Notes: generated from the letters alone by a model not told the origin. DNA of 64,000 nucleotides from Stachybotrys elegans (GCA_020746835.1 JAGPNK010000013.1:744001-808000); one strand, 5' to 3'; shown: positions 39,045 through 51,091, numbered from the stretch's first letter. Program-made: numbers and translations.

Positions 39045-39061
39045 TCCAATTGACTATATAT
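39045..39061 (+). promoter_or_regulatory. CCAAT and TATA elements of the esterase gene
   Basis: TCCAATTG is followed within a few bases by CTATATATAC, 120-135 bases before the start codon. The close CCAAT-TATA pair supports the called start. Confidence 0.5.
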
Positions 39062-39181
39062 ACCTGTGGCTTGAGCCATAGCATCTTCAGTTGTTTCCTG
39101 CTCTGCATCCCGCTCCCTTCATCCTTCATTCAGTCTCAGGCAGATAGTCTCCGGCAGACGCACAGAAGATTGCATTATAAG

Positions 39182-40100
39182 ATGCCTTCCACCTCTTCCA
39201 TCGTCCTTGGCCTTGCCGCTGCAGGCCTGGCTGTCGCGCAGTCGGCTGGCTGTGGTGGTGCAGGAATTGCCAGTGGCACCTACAGTGTTCAGGTAAGCTG
39301 ATACACCTCATCATTCATAGCCAGGTGGTGGGGGTTTCTAACTGCTCCTAGATCAACGGCCAAAACCGCGAGTATACGCTGCGGGTGCCGGACAACTATG
39401 ATTCCAGCACTCCTCTTCGCCTTATCTTCGGCTACCACTGGCTTGGTGGCAGCATGCAGAACGTCGTCCAGGGTAGCTACTATGGTCTTGAGCCTCTCGC
39501 CCAAGGCTCTGCTGTCTTTGTTGCTCCCCAAGGCCTCGACGCTGGCTGGGCCAATAGCGGTGGGCAAGACATCGCCTTTACCGACGCCATCCTTGAGACT
39601 GTGCTCGGTGGTCTCTGCATCGACGAGTCCCAGATCTTTGCTACTGGCTTTAGCTACGGCGGTGGCATGTCCTTCTCCGTTGCGTGCGCTCGTCCTGGTA
39701 AGATTAACCTCTGCGCTCTCTCCGACAACAGCTTGCTAATAAGGGAACAGATGTCTTCCGCGCCGTTGCTCCTATTGCCGGTGCCCAGCTCAGTGGCTGT
39801 GACGGTGGCAACACCCCGATTGCCTACCTGGGCATCCACGGTGTTGTCGACTCAGTTCTGCCCATCGATGCTGGTCGCCAGCTCCGCGACAAGTTCGTCG
39901 GCCTCAACGGGTGCAGCGCTGAGCAAGCTGCCGAGCCATCTCCCGGCAGCGGCTCTCACATGAAGACCGAGTACTCATGCAGTGGTCCTCCTGTTTGGTG
40001 GATTGCCCACAGCGGCGACCACGTTGCCGATCCTCGCGACGGCGATGGCACTCTCTGGGCCCCTGGCGAGACCTGGGACTTTTTCACCAATGTTGCCTAA
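39182..40100 (+). CDS. Feruloyl-esterase-like secreted hydrolase (CE1 / PHB-depolymerase fold)
   Basis: Secreted alpha/beta hydrolase of 268 residues; exons 39182-39292, 39352-39697 and 39751-40100, introns 59 and 53 nt. Signal peptide about residues 1-19 ending AVAQS. The nucleophile motif is GFSYGGGM near residue 147; the oxyanion region [10 protein letters not shown] and a C-terminal HSGDHVADP histidine complete a likely Ser-Asp-His triad, with HGVVDSVLP carrying the Asp. The size without a cellulose-binding module fits type-B/C feruloyl esterases that release ferulate from plant cell walls. A related poly-hydroxybutyrate depolymerase or acetylxylan esterase is the alternative. Six or more cysteines suggest disulphides. 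Codon use is optimised like that of the oxidase gene. Confidence 0.9.
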
Positions 40101-40522
40101 GCGACATTGTATTGAAATATTTGTCCTTCTGGGTTGTGGCTTCGTTAAGGAACTTTGTAGTATAGGACGCTTTGTGAAGTGAAGCCTGAAAGTTTGACAA
40201 GATTCTTCTCTGGTGACGCAATGGCGAGACCCGACACTAAATCATAACTCGTGAACCGCATTTTTCAGTAGTGGGCAGTTGTGGGCTGGTGGTATACCTC
40301 TCTGTCTCAGCTTTGGGATGAGACATCCAGAAATACCCAGCGATTGATGGCAATGATGACAAGATGAAGAAAATGAGAGGTTATGAATATAATCAAGGTA
40401 TGTGATGCTTGCATTGCGCCTCCAAACTCCACTCTGATACATGACCGTCTCAACGCCGTATCTCTATATACACTTCATTACGTTTTCTTGCTGCCGAGTA
40501 ATAATATGTGTAGTCCTCCATC
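40101..40522. other. Intergenic between convergent genes
   Basis: The 3' flanks of the esterase and the DUF3433 gene. No gene or notable repeat seen. Confidence 0.55.
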
Positions 40523-43500
40523 TCATTTACCACCTTGAAACGTGAAATTATCGTCATTCATCAATCCCACCGTGAAGTGTTTCTCTACCGTCCACTCGCT
40601 GGTGAACCACCCGAGTTTGAACCTGGATTCCCCAAGATCGAAAGCAACTCTTTTCGAGGAGAGCAAGGATGCGTTTGGAGGCATGTGATTGGGCGCATTT
40701 GATCCTGAAAGAAGCGCGTGCATCATGGCGATGCTATTATAGCCGCTCGGCGCAAGGCCGCCCATCTCCATATCGACCAGCCACCCCTTCTGTCCGCCAG
40801 TGCGTCGACGAATCACGCCTCCTAACAGAGCCCAGATATTGGCAACTAGTGCAAGTGCAAGAATTGAGATAATGATATATGTAGGTGCTGCGTTTTGAAC
40901 AAGTCTTGTTCGCCGTCCGTTCGTGATGATCACGGGAACTGGGGTCAGCCCCCCTTGCTGGAGGGAAGCTACAGGAGATGTCTCGTTGAGATCGAGTCGG
41001 TTCTCAACATTTGCAAGCTGAGCACAAATCAGAGCGTTGTTGGAATGAATCGCATCGAGAATCTTGTCGTCATGCCCAGGCTCTCCTAGCTCTTGGAGAG
41101 GAACCCGACCATTGGGCTCGAGGATGGAGTAGAACTCAGCAGAAAGAGTTTCGGTCCCAGGAACTCGGCTAAGGTTAGGCAAGGCATCCCCAAACGCGAA
41201 CTCGTGTGAAGGGCCGAAATGTGGGATTGCAAACGGCGGGCTCCAAGGCTGGACACTCGTATTCGTCACCCTGGGAGGATCGCTCTGATCAATCAAGTAC
41301 TCCCCATTTGCCCACTCCATCTTCATATCGACAGTAACTTCGGCCCACGAATAGTTACACTGCCAGACAGAGAAGTAATCGTAGTCGGGCATGAGATCCT
41401 CTTTGCCCGTCTCATCCGTTGTGGCCGCAAACTTGCCCCAAGCGTATGTCTCGACTCTCCATGGTGAGAATAGAACCGCATCGTCGTCGGGCTCAACATT
41501 TAGGAGACAGCTTCGACCCTGGGTGGCCAAATTGCCCGGAGATGGCAGCACGCCAGCGACGTAGAAAGAACCGTTAATCGAGCTACCTGCATCAAGTCTG
41601 GTGGTGGATTCCGCGGTAGTCCCGTCGGGGCAGCTAACGTTGAGCGTCATTTCAACGGGAGTAACAGAAGATTCCTGGCTGATACCGATCCCAAAGTCGA
41701 TACTTGCAACCCGGATGTTCATATCCTCACTGGGGATCTGAACACAAGTGGGAAGAAGCTTCGCGGCCGGGACCGTAAGTTGGATAGATGTATCGAGGCC
41801 GCGATAGGTGTCATTGAGGTCAAGGAGTGGAAAGACCATGTCTGCGTAGGTGTTTTTGGGATAACTGAAGTTTGCCATGCCTCTCACGGCGATAAAGCCC
41901 CCCAAGTTTGCACGAGTGTGGCGGTATCTTGCCATGGCCTCGTCTCCGATCTCGCCAGAAATGGCTCGGGAGCCGAACCAACTCTGTTGCGGAACTTCCA
42001 CAGCACTAGAGCCAGGGACAGACTCAACGGTGAATAACAAAGCGCTGGTTGTGACCAGGATGCCACATAGCATGGCCAGTACCTGCGAGATTGAGACGGC
42101 GTGTGTCTTGAGTCGTAGTGAGTGAAAGAGGGCGTTGATGCCCATCATGTCAGACAGGGACCGATCCAAGTCGGTAGCTGTGGATGACTTGGACGATAGA
42201 TCTGACAATGTCGCCAAATCTCTCATTGCAGTATCTACGGCAGTGGCGTAGAGGGCTATGACGAGCATCGCCAACGCAGGCAACGATCTCCACCACTGCG
42301 AAATGAACCCAGAGTCGTCTACTGTTGCCAGCCCCTCCGAGGAATTCGAAATATGAAGGCTCACGGTTAACCCAACAATGACGCTGAAAGTGAAGAGGAC
42401 AAAAGAGATCCGAGGCAAGGGCCTGAGTGCTAGTTGAGTGTAGGAGCCATGGCTCCATTCTGCACTTCGACTTTCTTGCATGTCGGCAAGGTATTTGTCA
42501 ATGGTCTTGCTAATGTATGTGTCGCTGTGGAAATGCGTCAAAGACCCCATAATGGTGGCGGGATCTCTGTGCCAGAGGTTGGATACTTTTCTCATTTGCC
42601 AGACCACCCAGAGACAAATGAGAGTGCATGCTGCAAAGAGCACTGACATGGTTATGCTTACTTCCCGGTTGACCTGGAGCCGCTGTGTTTCCTTGGTTGT
42701 TGAACCGCTGATGCGGTTGTTGCTCGATTGTCGTAGCATATAATGCGCCACCATGGGGCTGAGACTATCCGTCAAATTCCTGATGGCCGAGGTTAATGTC
42801 GAGCTTCGGTATAACGATGGATCTCCTTCATCCAGATCCTGGCCTTTGAAGTTGAAGGCCGCGAGGATAGGGCCTTGGTCCGTGTCTTCGTCTAGCTGTT
42901 CCTCCCCTGTCGATGAAGCGTACCAGGCACTTGCTTCGGGAACCGACTGTTGTAGCACATTCCAGAAATCCGATTTGAAGAATGTCTGTTCCTGGTTTGG
43001 CAGAACCGTCACATTTGGGTTCATACCATCGTCGGTAACCTCGACCTTGGCCAGCCAAGCACGCGGAGAGCACAGGATCGCGGCACAGCCATCCAGTTTC
43101 GGGAGCGATCCGACTTCAGCGGATTCAGACGATGAGCTGTAGTAAGCTGCGTAGTACAGAAATGGTGGGTAGTTGCGTAGAAGCGACGGGCATTCGTCGG
43201 TATAGGTTTCGGGCTCCTGACGGAATACCCAATGTGAATGCTTGTTTTGGGACGGGATCCAATGCTGATTCGTGAGGTCATTTCTGACGGAGAACGTGTG
43301 ATTGCAGTTCTCGAATCTGAGGTCCATAGTAAAGTCGTATGCGCTGCTCCAGGCCACAGATGGGTTACCGTCTTTTGCTATGTAGCTTTCCAGGTTGAGG
43401 CATTCCACGTCTGTGAAAATACCGTCGACAACCGCTTTGATAGGCGACTCTGGTGTTCCTCGAGCTGCTCCGGTGGCTTGTGCCGGTGAAAATCTCTGAT

Positions 43501-44399
43501 AGGCGAACTGGCCAGTAACGCCGAAGGGAAGTGTGGTTTCAAAGTCTTGCGTTGCACGGGCAAAGAAGTACGCCGCCTGAGGATAGTCGTTGCTGAAGGC
43601 AGTGCCGTTGCTGGGAGAGCTTGAGTTGAGAGCAGACTGTAGGCTGGGCACCGCAGCAGCGAGATCGCTGTCGGGATCTGGGAAGGAGTCCAAAAGTTGG
43701 ACCTCGATCGGGTGCTCCATGCGAATTTTGGCGAGCTCAAACAGACTGGGCGAAAGAACCACTTGTATCCTTAGAAGTATCATGACAATGGAAACAAAGA
43801 AGACGAGGTAGTGCTTTCTTTGCAAAGATTGGAGTAGGACCTGTGGAAGAAGAAGGTCCCTGTAATCGAGGTCGAGCGTCTCGAAGTCGAAGTATGGCTG
43901 GCTATAGATCGCTAGCCACGGCATGTACCGTAGGGCCTGGAACTCGACTCGAGACCAAAAGACTCCAAGAATTGTGAGGACTGTGCATGTACTGTCAGTA
44001 AGCAGTCGACTGCGTGGTTTATTCAGGGTTTGGCGTACCAGCTGTTGGGCCGAACCTCCACAGGTTTGCCAGCTCCTCCTTGGTCTCGCCAAGGCCATTG
44101 TGACTCTGTGAGTACTGGAGCATACCAGGCAGAGCAGCTGTGAGGATGAGAAACAGGATGCAGATGCTGCCCAGCGTCGTGGGTCGTAGCCATAACGGAT
44201 GCCAGTCTGCCCCTGGCTGTGCTTCTTTTCCCTCCTCCACTATCACGAAAGGGTCGTCTTTGTATGTGGCATTGGGGCGATTGAAGGTATGCGACCGAGA
44301 TAGCTGTGTAGCCTTCACAGATGGTGTAAGTTTGTACTCGGTAGTGCGCGTTGAAGTGGTGAGTTTCTCGGCCGAGTATAAAGGCGGAAACCCCTTCAT
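40523..44399 (-). CDS. DUF3433-type polytopic membrane protein
   Basis: Large fungal membrane protein of 1272 residues; exons 44399-44039 and 43980-40523 with a 58-nt intron. After a cytosolic N-terminus of about 70 residues, WHPLWLRPTTLGSICILFL begins the first helix; GPTAVLTILGVFWSRVEF, spanning the intron, is the hallmark of DUF3433 proteins. Two similar halves follow, each with membrane helices flanking a large, Asn-glycosylation-rich extracellular loop (many NxS/T sites). More helices occur near ISITMSVLFAACTLICLWVV-like and YIIISILALALVANIWALLG-like segments, the latter near the C-terminus. Function is unknown; family members are predicted plasma-membrane proteins of ascomycetes. Confidence is high for family and low for role. 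Confidence 0.88.
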
Positions 44400-45052
44400 T
44401 GTTGCTGGATCATGTCATGCTCTAGGGCAAAAACATGGGAAGAGCTGGTGGGTATAACAAGATGGCGTGGTGTCAAGTCTAAACGCAAGCCCACGGGCCT
44501 ACTTCAGGTTATAGATAACGTGTGCAACCTACACAAAGGAACTTTGGTGACCGAAGAAGAAGAAAGAATGGTCTGGCCACTGGCCGCTTGCCAGTTCATC
44601 TAGCTTGTATCAAAACCTTGACCCTGGCAACGTAGCGAAACCGGGCGCTTAATCGAGGCATGTGAAGGCGAGATGCACACATCCACACTGCATAACCCCT
44701 GCTAGAGTCCTGGAAGCCCACGTTGTGCATTAGCTGCAGCCCACCACGGCGCTTCACGAAACCAATCACTTGAATCCTCCTGAGCGATTCGTGTCGGGAT
44801 TCACATTGCGCACGCGGGATGCTTAGGCGACGTCCCGATTTGTCCCAGTTCTCGATTGCACCATCGAAAAGATTATTTCTACTTCAACTTGGTAATTTTG
44901 GGTATTGGTATTTGAACATGTACAGCTGCGTGGCTGTGAGAGGCTCGTCCCTCCTTACATGGATGCTATTACTTGTCTATGAAGCCAGCTTTGAGCGCCG
45001 TGGGTATCTGAAAACACAAATCCTCCCATAAATGGAAATCTTAATCCCCATC
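44400..45052. other. Intergenic
   Basis: 5' region of the DUF3433 gene and 3' flank of the next minus-strand gene. No gene recognised. Confidence 0.55.
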
Positions 45053-46253
45053 TTACACAATAGTCCGTGGTGTGGTACTGGCAAGCTCAGACCTGATGCT
45101 CGGCTGCAAAATGCCCGGCTGTGCTTCAACATCAGTCGGCTCCGAAAAGCTGCCCCATCTCGAGGAACTGCTAATCTCTTTGGTCTGCAATAACCTTGCA
45201 TCGGCGGGACCCTTGAAGATCTTCTCGATCAATGGGCGGAAGGTGACGGTACAGCTGGCGATGATTGCGGCGCTCACTTCCAGCCCAGACAGTATCCCGA
45301 TAACGACAGCATCCCCTGTGACATGTTAACATCGTTGTGAGTAGCCAGCAGACATACTTACAGCCTGGGTCGTATTTCCGAGCAAACCTGCTGGCGTAGA
45401 ACAACCGCACCATACTGACGATACAAGCTCTGGAAAAGATCAGCGAAGAAACGCTCGGCATTTTGGTCTTGCTTACAGCCCGCCGGCGAGAAACGTCATT
45501 CCCAGCAACATCTTTTTCCGCGTCTCCATTTGAAGTCGCCAAACGAGCGGTAGTGGGAGGCCCAGCATGACAAAGTCGATTAGGATATTGGCGATTCCCA
45601 GCAGCAGCGAAGCCAGCCCCAGGTTGATGCAGTGGCCCTCCACGCTGGGATCCCATGCCATGGAGAGAGGAAAGCAGTGGAAGACTGCGATGAATACAGA
45701 CGTGATGAACCACGCGAGAACGAGACCGCCCACGGTGTACAGGGCGACAAGGAAGCGCCGCGAGGGGAAAATCCGCCTGTAGAGGAATAGGATAGACAGT
45801 TTGACGCATGTCACTGCCGTGTGGTACATGACCAAGTTGACAATAATATGCTGGTATAGAATCAGAATAACATTCTGGTAAAACAGATGCGTGACTTACT
45901 CGAGCATAGGCTCTGGCAGTGATGATCAAGCCCTGAGAGTGATCCCAGTTAGTGTAGCGAGCGCTGAAAGAGAATCCAATAATGTACAGCATGTAAAAGA
46001 CCTGCCACGAATTAGCCAGGTCCCTTGAGATGAGCGTATTGAGGATAGAGAAATCACGAACCCAGCCGACTCCGAGGAAATAATCATCCCTTCCGAACCC
46101 TGAGCCGCCAGCCAAACGAGCGAAAACCCTCAAAACAACGGCAAGAAACGTGGCGACGGCGCAGACGGTGCTCGAGATGTAGATGGCGGGAGGGATGCTG
46201 TCGTCGGCGTTGAAGAGCATCAGCCTCATCTCCTCGGGAGAAAGAAACGACAT
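45053..46253 (-). CDS. Rhodopsin-domain / Pth11-like seven-helix membrane protein
   Basis: Integral membrane protein of 332 residues; exons 46253-46062, 46001-45900, 45850-45477, 45429-45362 and 45315-45053, introns 46-60 nt. Helices start at PPAIYISSTVCAVATFLAVV; family landmarks are RVFARL, GRDDYFLGVGW, ILFLYRRIFP in helix 4 and ANILIDFVMLGLPLPLVWRL. It ends with a cytosolic Ser-rich tail. This is the fungal 'rhodopsin' family (integral membrane protein SAT4/Pth11-like), without the extracellular CFEM domain of true Pth11. Such proteins are candidate receptors, but no ligand is known. Skipping any of these introns destroys the frame; the long ORF read through them is an artefact. Confidence 0.87.
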
Positions 46254-48236
46254 GGCTGGAAAAAGATTGTGTTTCTCGGTATGAAAAGACGCAAGGAAAA
46301 GGCTGGTAAGTCCCGTAGGGACGCAGTCAAAAGCGGCAAAGCATGGGAGAATAGGGCTTGTCGCGTGGCAGCCAAGGCGGGATGCGTTAGATATACAGCG
46401 ACCTTGATCTGGGGAAGCACGAGCCGTTGTAGGATAACCGAGCGTTCGGTGCAATTCCTCCTGGTGATGGGGGGCGGTGCTGGGGATGGAGGCAGGGGTG
46501 ACCCTCCTTTTGGTGCTGCCGTGTGTGCCGCCGCCGCATCTGGTCCGAGCCTTTGGGTTCAGCGTGGCGGGTGGCTGCCGGAATCCGAAGATGGACTTGG
46601 ATATACAGGTTTTGACGCGATGCGACGTCGTTACATGAGGGTGGTGCACCGTGAACAAGGCCAACAGCACGCATTCGAGCTGTGTGCCAGAAGACAGGTC
46701 TATTATCTTCCACGGGATTATGGTCGTCTGCTATTATGTGCTTTTCTTATACCAGTACAGCAATGTTCTGTTCTGAATGGCATGAATAGTGCATGACAGG
46801 CACGTGGAGAGCGATCCGACGACGATGGCTGGATCCTGACTGACGTCTTTCGGTGGAAATTGATACCGAGGCTCAAATGCTGGCAGCAGGGAAAAGGCTT
46901 AATTAGCTACTGTCCGCCCGCTGGCAGGGACAAAGGGTCCAGCTCTTTTTGGATCTTGTCAGCTCCAGATTTGGGGCGATGTGCTATTTGTGCTTCCCGA
47001 ACAGCCCTACTGCCCTTCGCCTTGCTGGAATCGAGCGGTGCGTCTACATTGGCTGATGGACGTGGCGCATTTTGAACTTGGCCTTCTCACTGCTCATGAA
47101 CAGCAGAATCAGTTTCATTGCTTCGTAATTTATAACCTTGTCCTGTGTGTCCTACGCAGTATCCCTCTTCCCTTCAGCGCTTCGATGCCCAATGGTGAAT
47201 GAATGGACTTTGGGGCTGGGCCAAAGCTCGATCCTTCGCCTATTTTTATGCAGCCCAGGCCAATCAACACATGGCTTGCCCAGCGCTAGGAGGCCCCTGT
47301 TTGAAACGTCCACAGCGGTCGAGGCTCCGCCCACCGGGGAGGAACGATTCCGCCCTTCTATTTAAAGGCTTGGCTGAGAGTCTACCAGGCTCATGGCTTC
47401 TAGTGGTCTTCGCCAACAAAGAGATTTTGTCCGCCTCCGCCTGTACCATCTGATGGAAGAGAGGTGTACTAGGACCGAAAGCAGTCAACGAAGGATGAAC
47501 CCACGTGGATGTAGGCACTTGGATTGATCCATTCTACATCCATCTTGTTACGCAAGGTTTGACTTGGACCAGCGGCGTGTCTGCGACTCCCGTCCACGTG
47601 GTTTAGCGGGAGCTTGTCAAAAGTGCATTCCTGATCATTCCATCGACAAGAGACACATCACACTGTTTTAAATCCTCCGATCAACATCTGCATCCTTCTG
47701 CATGTGCTGGCCCGCGTTGCTTGCTCCATAAGATGACCTACCCTGGATTCACAATGGACAGCTTAGATAGAAGAGAACCCCCTAGAATGTCTCGGATTTG
47801 TTTGATGAACACAATGGAGTAATATGGTCTATTGCCCTTCATTCCTATATTGTACTGACGGCATGCGCTGACGCTGAATTTTTCGACACAACGTCCACGC
47901 GTGGCCGAAGATTTGTTTCACCTTTGCATTTTGGTCTCTTCCAATAAGTCATAAATGGGACGACAAATCTACAAACGGCAGGAGAAGATTTAAATATTCG
48001 TTCTTAATCATGAACTATCTTGGGAGTTTGTACTGCAATGTAGGCCATCCAGTCATTGACGTGAAAGGCCCACCATCAGCCCATTGTTCAGCTCACCTTG
48101 GACAAGTCCGACGTCGGCGTTGCGAGCCCCAAGAACTTGGCCTGACTCCAACAAAAACGCCAAACGAATCGGCTAACGCCTTGTGGTTTGCTACCTCTAA
48201 AATCCACGAGCCCGCGCGTTCAACCTGCAATTTACA
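46254..48236. other. 2 kb intergenic region
   Basis: Divergent promoters of the membrane protein (minus) and flavoenzyme (plus). Several short ORFs lack any motif. GC content looks lower towards 47.7-48.0 kb. I see no gene. Confidence 0.55.
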
Positions 48237-49494
48237 ATGAGCTCCACACACCAAGGCCGAGGCCAACCTGCAGTCGTGGTCGTCGGGTAAGCCTACCTTC
48301 AAGCTGAAGCTATCTAGACTGACGTTTCAGTGCCGGCATCATCGGCTTGACCTGCGCCCTGCGGCTCGAGGATTCGATCAAGAACCTCAGCCCGCAGGCA
48401 AAACCCTTGGTGCTGCTCGTCGCCAAGGAATGGCCTACCAGCATTCCGGGCGTACCGCTTGGCCATTCAGTTGACTACGCTTCCATGTGGGCAGGAGCTC
48501 ACGTACGACCTATACCAGCCACCACGCCGCAGCTCAAGCGGGAAGCGAAATGGCTCAAGCAGACTGTGGCAGAGCTCGGGCGCCAGGTCGACGCGCAGCC
48601 ATGGCTGGGAATCACGCGGACGCCGGGAATCGAGTTCCTCGAGGCGCCCGACGAGGGCTACCGACTCCAGAACCACGAAAGCTTTTCACAAGAGTCTGGT
48701 CTTCCCGGGTTCCGGATACTGACACCGTCCGAACTCCCGAAAGACGTCGTGCTTGGCTTCGAGTACGAGACGTACTGCATCAACGCTCCCGTATACTGCC
48801 GGAGCTTGCTTCGGAAATTTGTCCTGCAAGGCGGTAAGACGGTCAATCGCACACTGGCGTCAGAGTGGGAAATCTTCTCGCTGCCATTTGATGTCAAGTT
48901 TGTCATCAATGCCAGCGGCAACGGCTTCGGCAAGGACCCCAAGTGTTTTCCGATACGAGGTTTGTACTCTCAAGACCACCTGATGTTGATCCAACCTAAC
49001 TGGACATAGGCCAAACCGTGGTGACGGATCTTGAACCTGCTATGAAAACAGTGACTAGGCAGCTCAAAGACGGATCTTGGAGCTTCATTATCCCCCGTTT
49101 TTTCCACGGCGGGACGATTGTCGGAGGCACAAAGGAGCTAGGAGACTGGCGCCACGAGCCGGACATGGCTACCCGCAATCGTCTGCTCAAGAACGGCCAA
49201 ACCCTCGTGTCACACGCTACCGGACAATCGACCCTCAACGGACAGGCAGACCGGCGCACCTTGGGCGTGATTGCGGATGTCGTTGGACGGCGGCCTGCCC
49301 GCGAGGGCGGAATGAGGATCGAGCTGGAAACCCGCACGGTGACCAGCAGACCAGGGGAGGAGCGTGAAGCGCACACGATACATGCGTACGGAGCGGGCGG
49401 TCGCGGGTACGAAATTGGTTGGGGTGTTGCGGACGAAGTAATGGAACTGGCCGCTCCATTCTTGGAAGGGCTTCGATCCGGAGCGAAGTTGTAA
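48237..49494 (+). CDS. D-amino-acid-oxidase-like FAD enzyme with peroxisomal C-terminus
   Basis: Flavoprotein of 387 residues; exons 48237-48286, 48331-48959 and 49010-49494, introns 44 and 50 nt. The first intron falls inside the FAD-binding motif, spliced as VVVVGAGIIGLTCALRL. SMWAGAHVRP and the C-terminal YGAGGRGYEIGWGVADEV (flavin-binding, substrate Arg region) match D-amino-acid or D-aspartate oxidases, which deaminate D-amino acids with O2 to keto acids and H2O2. The protein ends AKL, a good PTS1 peroxisomal signal, as expected for a peroxide-making oxidase. Compared with pig or yeast DAAO the middle is recognisable but diverged (GFEYETYCINAPVY), so another amine substrate is possible. 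Neighbours give no pathway clue. Confidence 0.88.
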
Positions 49495-50077
49495 TTATTT
49501 ATTCCAACGTGATTGCGTCGCAGACCAAGTGGGAAGTGTAATTCGATGTGGGAATTCCCCATCGAGTGCTCTAACGGGATACATATCAGTGACAGGAGAC
49601 ACCCTCTGACTATATCAAATCAGCAGATGGCAGTGCCCTAAGTATAAGACGTCGCTACAATCTCGCGTCCGTCAAAATACGTGTAAGACCCCGGTCAAGC
49701 ATGGCCGACATCCGGTCGCTCCCGAGCCTATCAATGTCACCCTTGTGACCGCCAGCACATGGTAGTCTCTCTCTGCTTAATGTCGCCAAGTTTCTCTACA
49801 TGTCTTGACATTATACCCGTCATGCACTGGCAAGATGAGGTTGGTATCCTGATGGACTGCTGTGCCGAATGCCAAAAGAAGTGGGGCCGCGATGCAGGCC
49901 GGTTACGCAGGGGCAGCCAACTGGCAGTCATAGCCAGGCTGCGCAAGTTCAGACAGTACCATCATTGGCGTTAGTCAGAAGTAGTGGAGACAGAATAGAG
50001 GAGGCTGTGCAGCTTAACCGTTTATCGAGCTGCTGATATCTACAACTTAGGACGTACATGCGCCAGCCCGTGACGTT
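49495..50077. other. Intergenic, 3' flank of the flavoenzyme gene
   Basis: No recognisable gene. It leads directly into the poly-G run. Confidence 0.5.
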
Positions 50078-50099
50078 GGGGGGGGGGGGGGGGGGGGGG
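50078..50099 (+). repeat. Homopolymer run, 22 G
   Basis: Twenty-two consecutive G bases as assembled. The true length is uncertain, since such runs are poorly read and unstable. It can form G-quadruplexes on the plus strand. Confidence 0.9.
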
Positions 50100-50180
50100 C
50101 AGGCAGGTAGGTATTTCTTCCCACGCGTTGTGGCACGCACCCACCATCTGCTGCCCAATCGCGTACCGACCCTGGACTCA

Positions 50181-50500
50181 GGGCAGAAGACAGGGGGAAA
50201 GAGCAGAAGACAGGGGAAAAGAGCAGAAGACAGGGGAAAAGAGCAGAAGACAGGGGGAAAGAGCAGAAGCAGGGGGGAAGAGTAGAAGCAAGGGAAAAGA
50301 GCAGAAGACAGGGGGAAAGAGCAGAAAGCAGAGGGAAAGAGTAGAAGGTAGAGGGAAAGAGTAGAAGCAGGGGAAAAGAGTAAAAGACAGGGGGAAAGAG
50401 CAGAAAACAGGGGGAAAGAGCAGAAACAGGGGGAAAGAGCAGAAGACAGGGGGAAAGAGCAGAAAGTAGGGGGAAAGAGCAGAAAGTAGGGGGAAAGAGT
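50181..50500 (+). repeat. Purine-only minisatellite, ~20-bp units
   Basis: About sixteen imperfect units built on AGAGCAGAAGACAGGGGGAA run head to tail for 320 bp. Units differ by small indels (19-21 bp). The plus strand is almost pure A/G with recurrent G4-G6 blocks, so triplex or quadruplex structure is possible. Open frames across it encode only periodic Pro/Phe/Leu/Ser (minus) or Gly/Lys/Arg/Glu (plus) strings and are not genes. Confidence 0.93.
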
Positions 50501-50753
50501 ATAGATATATCTAGAAGGTAGAACAGCCACCCGCTACATATAAATTCCCTGCCTGAAAGAAGTGGATCCAAGTGTGATGGCCTGTACCTGTAAGTATAAA
50601 AGGTCTCATTATCCTGCGACCTGCGAGAATAACAGCTACCTTGTACATTCTGAATATTGTTCTCTGGCTCCGGCTAATGGGTGACGTCGTCTGGCCATCT
50701 CTTCATTGTTTGACTCTGTGCTTCAGTCCTGTAGGCAGCAAAGCCACTATTGT

Positions 50754-50808
50754 TCGCATACACTATTGTTCTTTTTTCCTCACTGCACGCACCTACTATA
50801 TCATATAA
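50754..50808 (+). repeat. Dispersed repeat B, copy 3
   Basis: TTCGCATACACTATTGTTCT, a T-run and CACTGCACGCACCTACTATA match repeat B copy 1 at 17974-18035. It ends about ten bases before the start codon of the small gene at 50818. Confidence 0.7.
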
Positions 50809-50817
50809 CCTGAAAGC

Positions 50818-51091
50818 ATGAGCCTGCCAGTGTCTGAAATTGTGGGAATAGCCGGCTTGGTCCTGGCTCTCCCACCCGCTGCATATCAGCTAGCCTGGTT
50901 CTTTCGCCGTCGCGTCAATGTAAGTTTGGGACGAATGCCAAGGCAGCTGTGTTTGACTACGACTAGACTGCTTCATTTACTGATCTTGTGCCTTGGAGTA
51001 GAATCGCCCACACGAGGATCCCGAGAATACTGCTGCTCGCCGCGGCAACGAATCCCTCTACATGTTGCGTCGCAGGTCCACAACGTGGTAG
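50818..51091 (+). CDS. Small single-helix membrane protein, 63 residues
   Basis: Two exons, 50818-50919 and 51002-51091, with an 82-nt intron (AAT|GTAAGT donor, GGAGTAG acceptor), give a 63-residue protein. It has a hydrophobic N-terminal segment (IVGIAGLVLALPPAAY), then a basic cluster FFRRRV and a charged tail rich in Arg. Without splicing, the frame runs to a longer Arg/Ser-rich ORF that looks noncoding. I do not recognise the family; hydrophobic starts like this occur on some fungal STAND/ankyrin-type proteins, so it could be a stub of such a gene or an independent microprotein. The repeat B copy next to its ATG raises the chance that it is a fragment. Confidence 0.4.

Larger units (their letters stand above)
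37495..39181. other. Intergenic, 3' flank of oxidase and promoter of esterase
   Basis: About 1.7 kb with no recognisable gene. It contains a 16-bp perfect direct repeat (listed separately) and, at its right end, a CCAAT (about 39046) and TATA (39054-39061) pair ahead of the esterase gene. Confidence 0.55.

Noticed and set aside
45171..46670. 499-codon minus-strand ORF through the rhodopsin-like gene
   Set aside because: It changes out of the conserved frame at each intron; the five-exon model explains all family motifs.
50181..50500. Possible CRISPR array
   Set aside because: Contiguous minisatellite without unique spacers, in a fungal genome.
49949..50571. Minus-strand ORFs of 174-193 codons with Pro/Phe/Leu/Ser periodicity
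   Set aside because: Translation of the purine minisatellite and poly-G run; the periodic residues follow the ~20-bp unit.
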